From: Rutpela maculata
Taxonomy: Eukaryota > Arthropoda > Insecta > Coleoptera > Cerambycidae
Length of the DNA: 64,000 nucleotides
Reading direction: 5' to 3'
Assembly (NCBI GenBank): GCA_936432065.2
Contig: OW386285.2
Coordinates: forward strand, 105,281,869-105,345,868
The notes beneath the pieces were generated by a model. That model ran no database searches. It was not told the DNA's origin and saw nothing but the letters and a program-made list of their open reading frames with translations. Within the stretch, counting starts at the first letter, position 1. Each line of letters opens with the position of its first letter. Below are positions 33,110 through 44,000 of the stretch, piece after piece. The translations under genes and the position numbers were made by a program.

Positions 33110-33820
33110 TATACTCTTCGCAAATACGAAAACGAAGAGTATATTGTATTTGATCGGCACATTTCTAAAACCGTAAATATCGCTCGCAGACAAGAAAATC
33201 ATTGTTAGTGAATGAATTCTGAACAACTTTCAAAATGTCCGTCTGTCTGTCCATCCGTCACATTTCTTGTAAGCACGATAACTCAAGAAAGAAAAATCCA
33301 ATTGTACTGAAATTTGGACACTATAAGTTAGTGTTAGCTAGAGGAAGAACCCTATTGTTTTTGAACAAAATCGATCGGTAAATAAAAATGTTAATAATGA
33401 TTTACCTAAATTTGAAAAAAAATTTTTGATTTTTGTTTTCGTAATTGAATAGAAATCTGATGAAAGATATTTCATTTTAATATCTAAATATTTATATATT
33501 TTACAAATATACATTTTATAATGTAATATACAACCGTGAAAATATGATTTTAGCTCGTGTCTTATAATGTAAAAATTTACGGTGTAGTTCTTACGCTTTT
33601 GACTCGGAATCCAAAGGACCCGGGTTCGAAACCCAAATGGTGTATGGTATAGTTTTTTTTAATTTTTACTTTATTTCATACTTAGTTTTTTATCAACTAA
33701 GTTCGTACTATAAAATTAAAAATGTCTAAAACTAACATTATTTCCAAAAAAACTGCGAAGAGTATCCTATAGAATGTGTAACAATTATATAAAAAGTTCA
33801 GTGAACAGGCGAAGAGTACG
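33110..33820. mobile_element. TIR element with TATACTCTTCGC ends, copy A, carrying a tRNA-like module
   Basis: The left end TATACTCTTCG is followed 12 nt later by its exact inverse CGAAGAGTATA, forming a terminal hairpin. The right end carries two inverted copies (TGCGAAGAGTAT and GGCGAAGAGTACG). The interior has CTGTCTGTCC-type repeats, the block GCACGATAACTCAAG, and a tRNA-like segment. It is colinear with copy B at 39331-40032 (opposite orientation), including the 3' segment CCTATAGAATGTGTAACAAT. There is no transposase. TA flanks in copy B would fit a TA target. Confidence 0.75.
33581..33645 (+). other. tRNA-like module in TIR element copy A
   Basis: A region resembling a tRNA lies inside the TIR element: an A-box-like GGTGTAGTTCTTACGC, an anticodon-arm-like TTTGACTCGGAATCCAA (loop CTCGGAA with U33) and a perfect B box core GGGTTCGAAACCC at 33622-33634. 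The acceptor stem does not pair, so it is not a functional tRNA gene; it is likely a tRNA-derived pol III promoter or relic. Confidence 0.55.
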
Positions 33821-33970
33821 TTTTTAGCTTGTTTTTTATTCTAGTTGCGTATTCATGTGTAATGTGCACTTTTAGTAGTTAATTTTTGTGTACATATGAG
33901 CAAACAGAAAGTATATATGAGGTGCGGATGTTACAATTTTCTCTAGAATATTCTTAAACATTTTTTTGTC

Positions 33971-33998
33971 ATTACTATACTTCCACTGGATGTGGAAG
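33971..33998. repeat. Isolated hairpin end of the TACTTCCACATCCAG family
   Basis: TACTTCCACTGGATGTGGAAGTA is the inverted form of the left end at 3542. Some flanking sequence (GTCATTACTATA) matches too. The rest of the element to the left (33821-33970) cannot be confidently aligned. Confidence 0.6.
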
Positions 33999-34667
33999 TA
34001 AAAATAAACTAGTGGGGTGAAGCCTATCTTTTTTATATATTATTTTTAACAGTGTATTTTGTATAACTTGTAATTGTTTTAATGAGTTATTGTACAGACC
34101 ACCCCAGACAATCATGCCATATCGTAACAAGTATTCTACTAAGGATCTATATACAATAATAAGAAGTTGTTTGCTTAAGATTTCTCGCAATAGATAAAAT
34201 TTGTGTATTAGACATCTGATCTTTTTAGTTAAATATAATATATGCTTATCCCATTTTAGATTTTGGTCTACTATAACCCCAAGGTATTTAGTATAACAAG
34301 TTTCCTTAATATCATCCTCTGAATTATCGGCCACTATAGAGTTAAAGCCTGCTCTATTGGCAGCTGTTATCGAGAAAGCTATATAATTTGTTTTTTTAAT
34401 ATTTAATGATAATTTAAATCTATCTAGCCAGATCTTAACTTTTTGAATACCAATAGTAGCTTTATTTACTAAAAAATTTATTCCACCCAGTATAGTGAAG
34501 TTACCATGATACTAAATAAATAGAAAAATGTCAAAGCAATGTTTTTAATTAATGTCAAATTAATTAAATTTTAAACAATAATTTTTACTAATAACTTTTA
34601 ATTTCCTTTCATTGAAAGTTATTTTAAAAACATTATAAAGCAGAGTTAAGTGACAACAAATACAAAA

Positions 34668-34811
34668 ATGGAAGAAGAGCCGCCCCCAGAAGCAGCTTCC
34701 ACCGATCTGGATATGATCGTTGGAGTAGCCAAACAAATCGCTACTAGTGCAAAGAAACCCAAAGCCAATGCTACGTATTTGGTACTACAAGAAACAATGA
34801 AGGAGAAAATT
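34668..34811 (+). CDS. Putative exon 1 of an axonemal dynein heavy chain gene
   Basis: ATG at 34668 opens 48 codons (MEEEPPPEAASTDLDMIVGV...) to the donor ATT|GTAAGT at 34811/34812, phase 0. An upstream GTG is in frame but the ATG is the natural start (AAAA before ATG). Joined to exon 2 it gives MKEKI-QKAKEARSNRY, a smooth N-terminal basic segment as seen before the first conserved block of outer-arm dynein heavy chains. The acidic/Pro N-terminus itself is not diagnostic; the call depends on phase, strong donor and linkage to exons 2 and 3. The nearby antisense non-LTR fragment ends about 170 bp upstream. The alternative is an unrelated short gene. Confidence 0.55.
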
Positions 34812-35587
34812 GTAAGTAAAGAAACTTGTTTATTGTCAAAATTCAAAATCCTGCTGTAAGTATTTGAATAAATAGCTAGTGAGCAGGTAGCAATACGGGT
34901 ATATGAATTCATTGTAATTAACAATAATATGGAATGAAGGTATTGATATAACAGATCTATTAGATCAGCTACAGAGCTTGGTTGCTACTAATTTTTTAAA
35001 TAAATGAACTTCAAATTCAAGGCGCAAGCCATCATCTTGAAGTAAAAGTGCAAAAAATTGGTTTTTTCAAAATAATTCTATGAGAAAAATGTTCTAGATA
35101 GAATTGAAGAGGACACATTTCCTACATTTTTTGTATATACATTTTTATTGTAAGTCAAATATTTAAAGAGATGCAGGCAGCGTCAGAAAGATGGATTTAA
35201 GAAGAAATTTTTTATTTTTTTAATAAATGTACGTTTACAACATAACATATTATGGGACACTCTGTATACAAGGAAAAAGAAAATAGTTTTAAAAAACATT
35301 AGAATATTTCTTGGGACTACCTAGATAGTGATAATAGCTTTGTAAAAATAAGACCCCAGGCAACAAGGTGTCGTCATTATGACGACGTTTTTTCGGCATT
35401 AATTACGTCAATTTCACCTTCAGCATGACGTGAAAAAGACGACACAATGTTACAGCCCAATGACGTCATACATATGATGCCAATATGACGTATTGGTAAT
35501 CAGTGAATTTTGCGATAAGGGATGCAAACCTCTCATTATAATATTTTTCCACAATTATTAATAAACTTTTTTGACGAAAGAAAAACC

Positions 35588-35634
35588 GGAATGTGCAGGG
35601 ATCGAACCGCCGACCTCTTGACTCGCAACCTAAC
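35588..35634 (-). other. tRNA-like module (3' half, B box) in the TGACGTCA element
   Basis: On the minus strand GGCGGTTCGATCCC (B box at 35598-35608) follows GGTTGCGAGTCAAGAGGTC, an anticodon-arm-like stretch. The A-box half (TTCAATGGTTAAG) lies beyond the non-LTR insertion at about 36605-36620. When the insertion is removed the two halves form a tRNA-like unit of normal spacing. Confidence 0.5.
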
Positions 35635-36592
35635 AACAACAAAACAAATTTATTAGGTGTTTAACGAACATAAATGCGCCTCGCCGGATCCCGGCCCGGA
35701 GCCAGCCTGACAATCACGGCATGTAGCGTCGTGGTAAATGTGGGGCTGGGTGGGGCGGCTCTGGTTCGGCTTAACGGTAATTAAATTGGGTTGTTAGAAA
35801 TTCCTGTCTGCCGCAGGCAGACTTAAGAACTAGTTAAAAATGAAAAAACATATGCCCACATGGGCCTAAAACTAATTAAAATACACTATAAATAACTAAA
35901 AACTCACTAGGCAAACGCACTTTTGGAAAATTTTGATTGTTGATACGGGAAAACAGAGTTAACGAAAAAACCCATTCGAACCAATGACGACCTCGTGGTC
36001 TGACCGCTGTCGAGGAAGGTAGAGTAGGTTAAAAGTTATATGATTTAAAATGTTTAGATTTATAGGATGTTATCGGCCTAGAGGGACGTTGGAAATACAA
36101 AAAGAGGACAAAAAGAACAAAAAAGACAAAAAAGACAAAATTGTACAAACATACCAAGGGGGAAAGGGGTTAAAGATGTAAAGTTGGCGAAATATAAAGG
36201 GTAGGGTAGAGGGAAGGTGTGGCTAGGGAGGTTGCCGGGAGATAGGCAACGCCTGGTATTGTAGGGTGTCTTATATCGAAAAGTATTGTGTTATGCTGTC
36301 TGATTCGGGTAATGTTGCGGGTTAGCGGACTACCGTCCAGTTTGAACTGATAGAATTTTTGCGATGTTTCTTGGACGTAGTCCGCTAGTGCAGCCTGATT
36401 ACCATCGTGTACAATAACATTTTATTTTAGTCCTGTTGAGTCCGCTACCCCGTGCCAGGAGCGGATACAGACTCCTGGACATGGAGTAGATCTTGCGTAT
36501 CGTTTCATTAATGTGTGTATTAAATGTCAGTCTTTTGTCTAGGTTCACCCCCAAATACTTCACGCACCGCTTAATTGGAATTTCTCTACCCT
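35635..36592 (-). mobile_element. 5'-truncated Jockey-type element, TSD CAACCTAAC
   Basis: A 9-bp duplication CAACCTAAC flanks it (35626-35634 and 36593-36601). On the minus strand it begins within ORF2 after the RT (KRCVKYLGVNLDKRLTFNTH, SRSLYPLLARGS), shows a frameshift near 36420, continues as ITRIRQHNTILFDIRHPTIP, then a 3' UTR ending AATAAATTTGTTTTGTTGTTGT. It is more GC-rich than its host element. Confidence 0.85.
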
Positions 36593-37140
36593 CAACCTAA
36601 CACTTAACTCACTTAACCATTGAATATCTTTATTTAAATATGTTTAAAAGCTGTATACCTAGTTAGAAATAGTAAAACAAAATTATTATTACTATGTGGC
36701 AAAAATTGAACTATAGTCACTAAATACTTCTATTTATTTTTATTTTATAATGATTTATTTAAATTAAAATTCAGGTTGCAAAATATATTCAGCAACTATG
36801 TCAAAACATACTGATGTTTCTATATGTACGTTTTTATTGTAATAATATATGGCTATTATGATTGGTCAAAGATCTCTATATACATATATACATATATATA
36901 GTGAATATATGAATATATATATAGTGAACCAAATGACCAATTTTGACGACAAAATGACGTCATTTTAATGACGTCAAAATAATGACCTAAAAGAAACATG
37001 TATTTGACGTCTTCATGATGACGTCAGAAGTACGTTTTAAATATCACATCTCTGGTACGTCATTTATTGGGATAATGACGTTGGCGACGAAAAATCACCT
37101 TTAAAAGATGTCATAATGACGTCATCCTGCTACCTGGGAC

Positions 37141-37522
37141 AGGCCGACAAAAAAAAAGGATCATGTCGTAAGGTTCTGATCTAACTTTTTGATGTGCTAA
37201 AGCTGATTTTGGGCAAAAAAAATTTCTATTGTGTCAGTTTCCCTCTGCCACTCCTAGGAGATACAAGGAGGTTGTAAAGGATAACTGACACTATATACAA
37301 ATTTTTTTGTCCATAATTGGCTTCAGCATGTCAAAATACTTCAGAACTTTGGAACAAGACTTTTTTTGCCCTTTTTAAAGGATAAAAGGGGTGGTAGACA
37401 AAAACTGATGCGGTAGATTTTTTTTTAATATCAGACTCGATTTCAGCATGTCAAAAAACATGGGTTGAGGCGATTCTGATCAAAAGAACAGTCCCCTCCC
37501 CCCTTTTTTTTTTGTCGGCCTA
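37141..37522. mobile_element. Foldback element with AGGCCGACAAAAAAAA ends
   Basis: Ends AGGCCGACAAAAAAAAAGG and, reversed, AGGCCGACAAAAAAAAAAGG are inverted repeats. The interior contains TCAGTTT and CTGCCACTCCTAGGAGATA paired with inverted matches. The second half is homologous to 46500-46771 (CAGCATGTCAAAATACTTCAG, GGTGGTAGACAAAAACTGATG). It abuts the TGACGTCA element at the left and a hAT MITE at the right. Confidence 0.65.
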
Positions 37523-37531
37523 TGTAATTAT

Positions 37532-38417
37532 TAGGGATGGGAGGATATTCGGTCCGGCTACTGCATCCGGCCAATCCGGCTTCCAAACCGGATATTCAGC
37601 TCTGGCCAGATATGAAAAAATATCTGGTCAACATCCGGCCAAATAAAAACTGTCCAAAATGCATGAAATTTGAATGTTATTTATTAATTGTCAGTTATAT
37701 ATCAAAATATTTATAAAATTAACAATGAACTAGACTCTACAATCAAAATAAATAACAAATATAGAAAAATAAGTCTTAAATTCTTCAATAGGCCTACATA
37801 TCGATAATATGGATATATAATATATTAAATAACATTGAAAACAAAAGATCAAAAAATTCCAACTAATCGTAGGCACAGTTTGACCTCGCTCTGGACAGGG
37901 ACTCACTCAGGGTGCAAGAAAATATGTTATACTGACCTAAGACCGAATTTTTCGCGAATACAATAGTGGTGGTAGTGGTATGTATAGCTATTTTTCTCCA
38001 TTGTGTTGCTAATAACAAAAACAGCAACTACTAACGATCGCGAGAAATTACTTTTTAATTTGATGTGTAATTACACAAAATGCATGTAATTTCAAAAGAC
38101 AGATGCCGGTTGCTGGTTCTTCTGAGAATGAAGTTCCTTAGAAAATCATAATATTAATAAATACAAAAACACCATAACTCTGGATAGAACCAAGTACACA
38201 CATATAAATATTTATTATTAATTATTATTAGTTCTGTTCTGGTGTACCATGCCCATTTCGTGTAATTACAATTACTGCAGCAATGTGCAAGATTCGCAAA
38301 ACAGGACAATATGGGTGGGACTTGAATTTAATTGTAAATATCATAGCCTGCTCGTAGATAAACCAACTGCTTGAAAAGGTAAGTTATCCGGCCAAAAGCA
38401 CATCCGTCCCATCCCTA
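37532..38417. mobile_element. hAT-type MITE, 886 bp, TSD GTAATTAT
   Basis: Terminal repeats begin TAGGGATGGGAGGAT at the left and, reversed, TAGGGATGGGACGGAT at the right. A perfect 8-bp duplication GTAATTAT flanks it (37524-37531 and 38418-38425). Subterminal CCGGCCAAATCCGG-type repeats occur near both ends (ATCCGGCCAATCCGG). There is no transposase frame. Confidence 0.9.
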
Positions 38418-38732
38418 GTAATTATTAAGAAACGTCAATGAAAAATCAGCATAGCAGATTTCAGCCACTATTTTATTTATGTTCTTTACAAACAAACAAA
38501 GCTTCCTGCAAAGTGGCTGACACGGTAAAATTAATATAGAAGCGTTTTTTTACCTCATTTTTTGAAAATTCACCTCCTTTAAAAGCAGCAGTACACAGGT
38601 GACTGAATTTTGTTTTTGAAGATGATGTCATTGATATAGAGAATAATTACAACATTGAAATTAAGAACCAGCAAGAAAAAATCCAAGTTTTAGAACAAAA
38701 ATTACTGGAAAACAGCAATAAAATGTTGCAGG

Positions 38733-39330
38733 ATGCACAAGATGCAAAAGCATAAAAAGGATTATGAAGATTTAAAAAATAGATTTGAGAGACTTAATGC
38801 TTTAAACAATAGACTTCAAAAGAAATTAGAAATTCATGAAATAAAAAATAAGCAACTACACGCTGAAATAAATGAGTTAAAGAGCATAGATGCACAGAAA
38901 ATAATAGAAAATAAAAGCAATGACAATATTGTAATAAAAACAGCAATCGAGACAAAAACTAATTACGATTTCATACACCTAGATGAAGAGTATGTTATAG
39001 AAAAAAATCGTCAGCTAAGAGAAAACATCCAGCTGTCTCAAAAGAATCAAAATTCGCCATATGATAGGACTCCAAACAAGATTATACTCCTCTCAGACAA
39101 AACTAGCAAAGGCATGAATATTTTATTACGTAATAAGTTGAATAACTCAAATGTACAGTCAGTGATCAAACCTAATGCCCCTCTGTCAGTGATTATGGAC
39201 AATATAGATAAAATAGCAGAGCCGCTGTCAAAAAGAGACTTTATTGTAATAGCCGGGAAGAATGACTTTGATCAAAAGGCTTACCCATCTTTCAAATTTA
39301 TTTGTAATAAATTTAAACTAGTGGAAGCAT
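38733..39330 (+). pseudogene. ORF1 of the CR1-like element: coiled coil and SGNH-like esterase domain
   Basis: Preceded by another coiled-coil segment in a different frame (from about 38640), so a frameshift lies near 38745. The frame has a long coiled coil (residues about 1-75) and then an SGNH hydrolase-like region (KIILLSDKTSKGMNILLRNK, VIAGKNDF). In place of the usual GDS and GGTND-type blocks it has SDK and AGKND, so activity is doubtful. ORF1 proteins with an esterase are typical of CR1-group elements. The frame is cut by the TIR element at 39331 and resumes after 40033 (NKHISKFNYKLNEFL). Confidence 0.65.
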
Positions 39331-40032
39331 TATACTCTTCGCCGATTTACTGAGCTTTTTATATAATTGTTACACATTCTATAGGATACTCTTCGCATTT
39401 TTCTTGTAAATATTGTTAGTTTTTGGACATTCTAAATTTTGTGATAGCAACTTTGTTGTGAAAAAAAAAAATATATGAAAAAAAATCGCTATGTGAGGGA
39501 TCGAACACGAGATCTTTGGATTGAAAGGCAAATGCTTTAGCCATTGAGCTATCTCATCTTACCACAAAACTTGAATGAATATCGTTCAAGAATTATATTT
39601 CAACGGATTAGATACATTATTATGAAATATATCTATTGGTAAAATATAAAAACAAAAAAAAATTATAGGGAATAACATTTCGCAAGATTTCTATTTAAAT
39701 ACAAATGACAGAAATTATGAAAAAAAAATTTTTTTTTATTTAAATGATTAATAACTTTTTTATTTACTGATTGATTTTTTTCAAAAACAATAGGGTTCTT
39801 CCTCTAGCTAACGCTAACTTACTTTCCAAATTTCAATACAATCGGACTTTTCTTTTTTAAGTTATCGTGCTTACAAGAAACGTGACGGACGGACAGACGG
39901 ACATTTTGAAAGTTGTTCAGAATTCGTTCACTAACATAATAATATGAAAATTTTTTCTCTACGAGCGATATTTACTGATTTAGAAATGTGCCGATCAAAT
40001 ACAATATAGTCTTCGTTTTTGCGAAGAGTATA
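39331..40032. mobile_element. TIR element with TATACTCTTCGC ends, copy B, carrying a tRNA-like module
   Basis: Left end TATACTCTTCGCC, right end GCGAAGAGTATA. It is an inverted, diverged full-length relative of copy A at 33110-33820, matching over the CTGTCCGTCC repeats, the GCACGATAACTT block and the CCTATAGAATGTGTAACAAT segment. It is inserted in ORF1 of the CR1-like element. The terminal TA could be a TA target duplication. Confidence 0.8.
39488..39562 (-). other. tRNA-like module in TIR element copy B
   Basis: On the minus strand: A box TAGCTCAATGG (39541-39551), anticodon-arm-like TTTGCCTTTCAATCCAAAG, and B box GTGTTCGATCC (39498-39508), with tRNA-like spacing. Acceptor arms pair poorly, so it is not scored as a tRNA gene. 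It occupies the same relative place as the module in copy A but with a different anticodon arm. Confidence 0.6.
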
Positions 40033-40519
40033 AAAATGTGACACTAGGATTATTTTGAACAAACACATTTCTAAGTTTAATTATAAACTGAATGAATTTT
40101 TAATAAAACTAAATAAAGCTATAATGATAGTTTCAATATTTTGAAATAAACTACAAAGACAATAAAATAAATAAAAGTGTTAGTGCAACAATGCTAGCAA
40201 GAGCTGTAAACAATAAAAGTGCTATCTTTAATAAAACATTAATTTTTGTGCCTATATCAGATTGCACGTAAACTCCGAAGTGGGCGCTGGCAAAACCCTT
40301 TGAAAATGGTGCATTATTAGAAAACAGTTACTTGTGGTGGAAAATTCGATATCTACAGGTGGTACTGTAACTTAAATGACAGTTTGATTTATAAAAATGA
40401 CGGTAGTTCAGGTACTAAAATCGATTTAGCGAACGAAAATACAGAAGGTAATTTTTTATACCCAAGACTATCCTAAGTACCATTTCAGATGTAACAAATA
40501 AATGTAAAATGGTCCAGCA

Positions 40520-41765
40520 CATGTTAATGTTCAAAGTGTACTAAATAAATTGGAAGAAATTGCAATTTTTGTAAGTGATGGAAATATTGATATATTGTGT
40601 TTAACAGAACAGTGGTTAAATAACCATAACATATAAAGACATTAGCTTAAAGGGTTATAACTTGGCATCTTACTTTTGTAGACAAAACCATATCCATGGT
40701 GGATCTCTTATTTTAGTCAAGCAAAATGTATTAAAAGTTAAGGATTGCATCAGTTGTAAAGTTCTCATGTGAATGCCATATAGAAATAAGTAGTGTAGCC
40801 ATTAATGATATTGCTATAGTTAACATTTATAGACCTCCAAATATGGCTCCATAAATATATTTGTCCTCTGTCTTAAACATTGTTTCAAAAAGATATTCTA
40901 ATATTATTCTCTGAGGTGATCTGAATATAGACCATGCTAAAGAGTCATTGAACAATAAAGTCTTGTGAGACACCTTCACCTCCTTCAACCTAAATATCAC
41001 AACTACTGAAACAACAAGAATATTCTGTAATAGTAATGGTCAAGTAAGTACTAGTGCAATTGATTATGTTGTCACCAACATCTCTAATAACATGTATTCA
41101 TGCCATTTAGTTGATCCTTGTATAGCGGATCACTATGCACATATTTTCTCAGTTGACTGTACCTCGGCTGACAATGATGAATGCAATGTTTTTTCAAGTA
41201 GGTGCCTGAATGATTTTAATATCGAAATGTTTGTGTCTGGCGTAAGCTTAATAGATTGGTCATTTGTATATAGCAATAAAAATTTATATACTAATTTTAG
41301 TTGTTTTTTGAGTTATTTACTTCAAGTATAAGATAATACCTGTCCGATTACTATTAAAAAGAGGAGAAAAAAATAACTGTAATCCTTGGTTCACCAAAGA
41401 ACTGGAAAATGAAAAATGTGTTCTAAAAAATTATCACTGGTTAGCTATAAATTTAGGTACCACGGAAAGTAGAAATTTGTATATAAACAAAAAACGCCAA
41501 TATAAACAGAACATCAGAAAAATAATAAGTATTATAATAATAAAATAAACACTTCTAAAAACAAATGTAAGGATATATGGAAAATAGTAAATAATAAGCT
41601 AGGGAGAGCAACAAAAACTACAAATATTGAACTGGTTGAGAATGGTGAAAAAATTAATAATGCACAATTAGTTGCAAATAAATTTGCATCCCATTTCAGG
41701 ACATTTTCCCAAATCAAGTTAAAAAAGCATTTTGGTGAAAACTTATCTTTACCCTGTATCACTAC
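40520..41765 (+). pseudogene. EN domain and linker of the CR1-like ORF2, many stops
   Basis: It starts HVNVQSVLNKLEEIAIFVSD, with LTEQWL, GGSLILVKQ and, later, DHYAHIF as EN motifs. Stops occur in the frame near 40633 and 40770-40960. The linker (NPWFTKELENEKCVLKNY and KDIWKIVNNKLGRA) continues to the hAT insertion at 41766. Confidence 0.75.
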
Positions 41766-42167
41766 CAGGGACCGAAACCGAAATTAATTTCGGTTAGGGT
41801 TAAATAACGTTTATTTTCAATTTTCATAGTAGTGAAAATTTGGTTTTCATTTACGGTTTCGGTTGTCAAGGCAGCAACAATTCGGTTCTCGGTTATGGTT
41901 TCGGTTTACAGATCCGCGGCAATTCGGCTTCTGTTAGAAAAAAATAGTAATTATGGTGCGGTTTTCGGTTTCGATTTCGGTTTTTGGCTTTTTACTTGCC
42001 TTTTACCTTATATAATCTTTATAATGGACGAATCGACTTAAATATGGTTTTCACCATACAATTTGGTATTTCTACATCATGGTTTAAAGATTTGAATCTT
42101 TGATTTCAACCATATTTTTTGAACTTTAAAGTTATAAGTACGGTGTGGATTTCGGTTTCGGTCCTTG
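41766..42167. mobile_element. hAT-type MITE, 402 bp, TSD ATCACTAC
   Basis: Inverted ends CAGGGACCGAAACCGAAAT and, reversed, CAAGGACCGAAACCGAAAT. A perfect 8-bp duplication ATCACTAC flanks it (41758-41765 and 42168-42175). GGTTTCGGTTT-type motifs repeat many times inside in both orientations. It is inserted in the linker of the CR1-like ORF2. Confidence 0.92.
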
Positions 42168-43225
42168 ATCACTACAACGAATAATGTTAAAAATTCTTTT
42201 TGCATAAGTGAGGTCAATGAAAATGTCATTGAAGTTCTTCATAATCTAAAATTTTCAAATTCATCTGGTATTCATGGATTTATGAAAAAAATTATTGGCT
42301 GCCATAGTATTCATGTGATTATAGCGCCATTAACATATTTAATAAATAACTCTATAAAAGAGGGTATATTTCCCCAGGTTCTGAAAACGGCCAGTGTTCT
42401 ACCTTTTTATAAAAAAAGATAACCGCAATGATATTGAAAATTATCGACAAATATCTCTCTCTATTCAGTAACTTTTCAAAATTAACTGAACGAGAGTGTA
42501 TGAGAGCTTTATCTCTTTCTTTGATTCACATAATATTATTACTGCAAATGAACATGGGTTTAGAGTAAATAGATCAACTGAAACAGCCTCGTATAATCTA
42601 CTGCAGTTTGTTTACACTCATCTAGATGGGAGGAAATATGAGGTAATTATTTAGATTGGATTAAATTCTATATGAGTAACCGGAAAATTATAGTAAAAGT
42701 TAATAACGAACAGCCAAAAGAAAGTAGTGTTTTGCTAGATGTTCCCCAGAGGTCAGTGCTTGGTCTGCTGCTGTTTGTGTTATACATCAATGATTTACGT
42801 GAGCATATTACGGAAGGCATAGTAACCATGTTTGCTGATGACACCACAGTCTGTGTGACTGGTACCTCAGAAATAGGTGCTACTAGCCAATATAAATAGG
42901 AGCTACTATCCAATATAAAAATAGTCTAAGATGACTTAGATATATGGTGTCAAAGAAATAGGCTAATTTTAAATAAAAATAAAACTATTAACATGTACTT
43001 TCATAACAGAAAATTATTGGATTCTTCAGCATTGTCAGAAATAAATATAACATTCTCTAAGGAAGCTACGTTTTTAAGTTCTTGGGTTGATGAAAATTTA
43101 ACATGGTCTAAACATATCGAGCATGTCTGCTCAAAATTAAACAGTGGTTATTATGCCATAATGCAATTAAAATCTTTCCTAGATTGCAACGGACTTCTAA
43201 ATATTTATTTCTCGTTAGGATTCAG
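42168..43225 (+). pseudogene. RT domain of the CR1-like ORF2, degenerate
   Basis: Pieces in order: EVLHNLKFSNSSGIHGF and LKTASVLPFYKK (42165-42422), a shifted YRQISL segment, EHGFRVNRSTETAS, a deletion that removes the LDL..AFD motif region, then DWIKFYMSNRKIIVKV, VPQRSVLGLL (normally GVPQGSVLGP), FADD at about 42833-42844, and ENLTWSKHIEHVCSKLNSGY. It is cut near 43225 by a TIR element and resumes at 46202. Confidence 0.78.
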
Positions 43226-43959
43226 TCATACCCACACAACAAAATTACGTGCAATGTATGTACACTGCATATGCAGTCTGTGGATATGTATATCCACCGA
43301 ATGGAGTAAGTATATCTAATGTATATACAGTACATATGAAATTAAGATACATTTCATATACGTTTGTCGCCAACTTTCATATCCATTTCATATTCATTAA
43401 ATATATATAAACACATGCAATGTACATTCATTAGACATCATATACATAATCATATATTTTATGGATATACATTCATTGACACCAAATGTACATCATATAT
43501 AAACACATGCAATGTACATTCATTAGACATCATATACATAATTATATATTTAATGGATATACATTCATTAGACACGAAATGTACATCATGTGCATAGTTT
43601 TGTATATCTGTAACCATCACAGTAGTTTAGAGCATTTGTGTGGCAAACATAACTACTCATTGAGCAGTTGCACTTACTATAACGTTCCGAAATATTATAA
43701 TAGCTATAAATTATAAAAATACAGTCTTATATTGTTACGAATCAACGAATGTCAACGCCTTCAGAGATGATAACTTCGGCGAGGAATACCTGTCTGCGAT
43801 TTATCAACTGTAAATTCCTTCACAAGCTCTATCCTTCCTGGATTTGGCAGTCATCTTAAAAAAGTTTTTATGGATATGATGTGTACTATACCTGGTAATG
43901 AATATATATAGATTTCTGACGAGCAGTATACAAACCTCTTTGGCGACATTTATATTTAA

Positions 43960-44000
43960 ATCTTCTTCCTCAGTTTTACTCATTTAAATCGACCATTGTA
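43960..44000 (-). other. Possible exon start in the 3-kb TIR element
   Basis: On the minus strand ATG at about 43982 opens MSKTEEEDLNINVAKEV followed by a GTTTGT donor-like site. It is short and unsupported by homology. If real it belongs to a gene reading towards the left end of the element. Confidence 0.2.

Larger units (their letters stand above)
32544..34500 (-). mobile_element. Non-LTR element fragment split by hairpin and TIR elements
   Basis: On the minus strand ORF2 sequence runs from 34500 to about 33999 (WLDRFKLSLNIKKTNYIAFS, YLGVIVDQNLKWDKHI, ending RLHPTS) and resumes at 33105 (NINLRFINYLAPKFYNLLP, stop near 32920). About 890 bp of other repeats (33106-33998) interrupt it. The 3' border near 32544 is uncertain. 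EN and most of the RT are missing. It lies just upstream of the dynein exon 1 in antisense orientation. Confidence 0.75.
35355..37138. mobile_element. TGACGTCA-rich TIR element containing a Jockey-type fragment
   Basis: Ends are inverted: CCCAGGCAACAAGGTG...CGTCATTATGAC at the left and, reversed, CCCAGGTAGCAGGATGACGTCATTATGAC at the right. AC flanks both sides, a possible 2-bp duplication. Near both ends TGACGTCA or TGACGTC recurs (35460, 36953, 36969, 37017, 37118). The interior holds a tRNA-like segment and, inside that, a non-LTR insertion (35635-36592). Without the insertion the element is about 0.8 kb. There is no transposase. Confidence 0.75.

Noticed and set aside
33581..33645. Functional tRNA gene
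   Set aside because: The B box is good but acceptor and T stems do not pair fully and it lies within a TIR repeat. The same holds for 39488-39562.
43364..43716. His/Tyr-rich plus-strand ORFs
   Set aside because: They are translations of the subterminal 92-bp repeats of the 3-kb TIR element.
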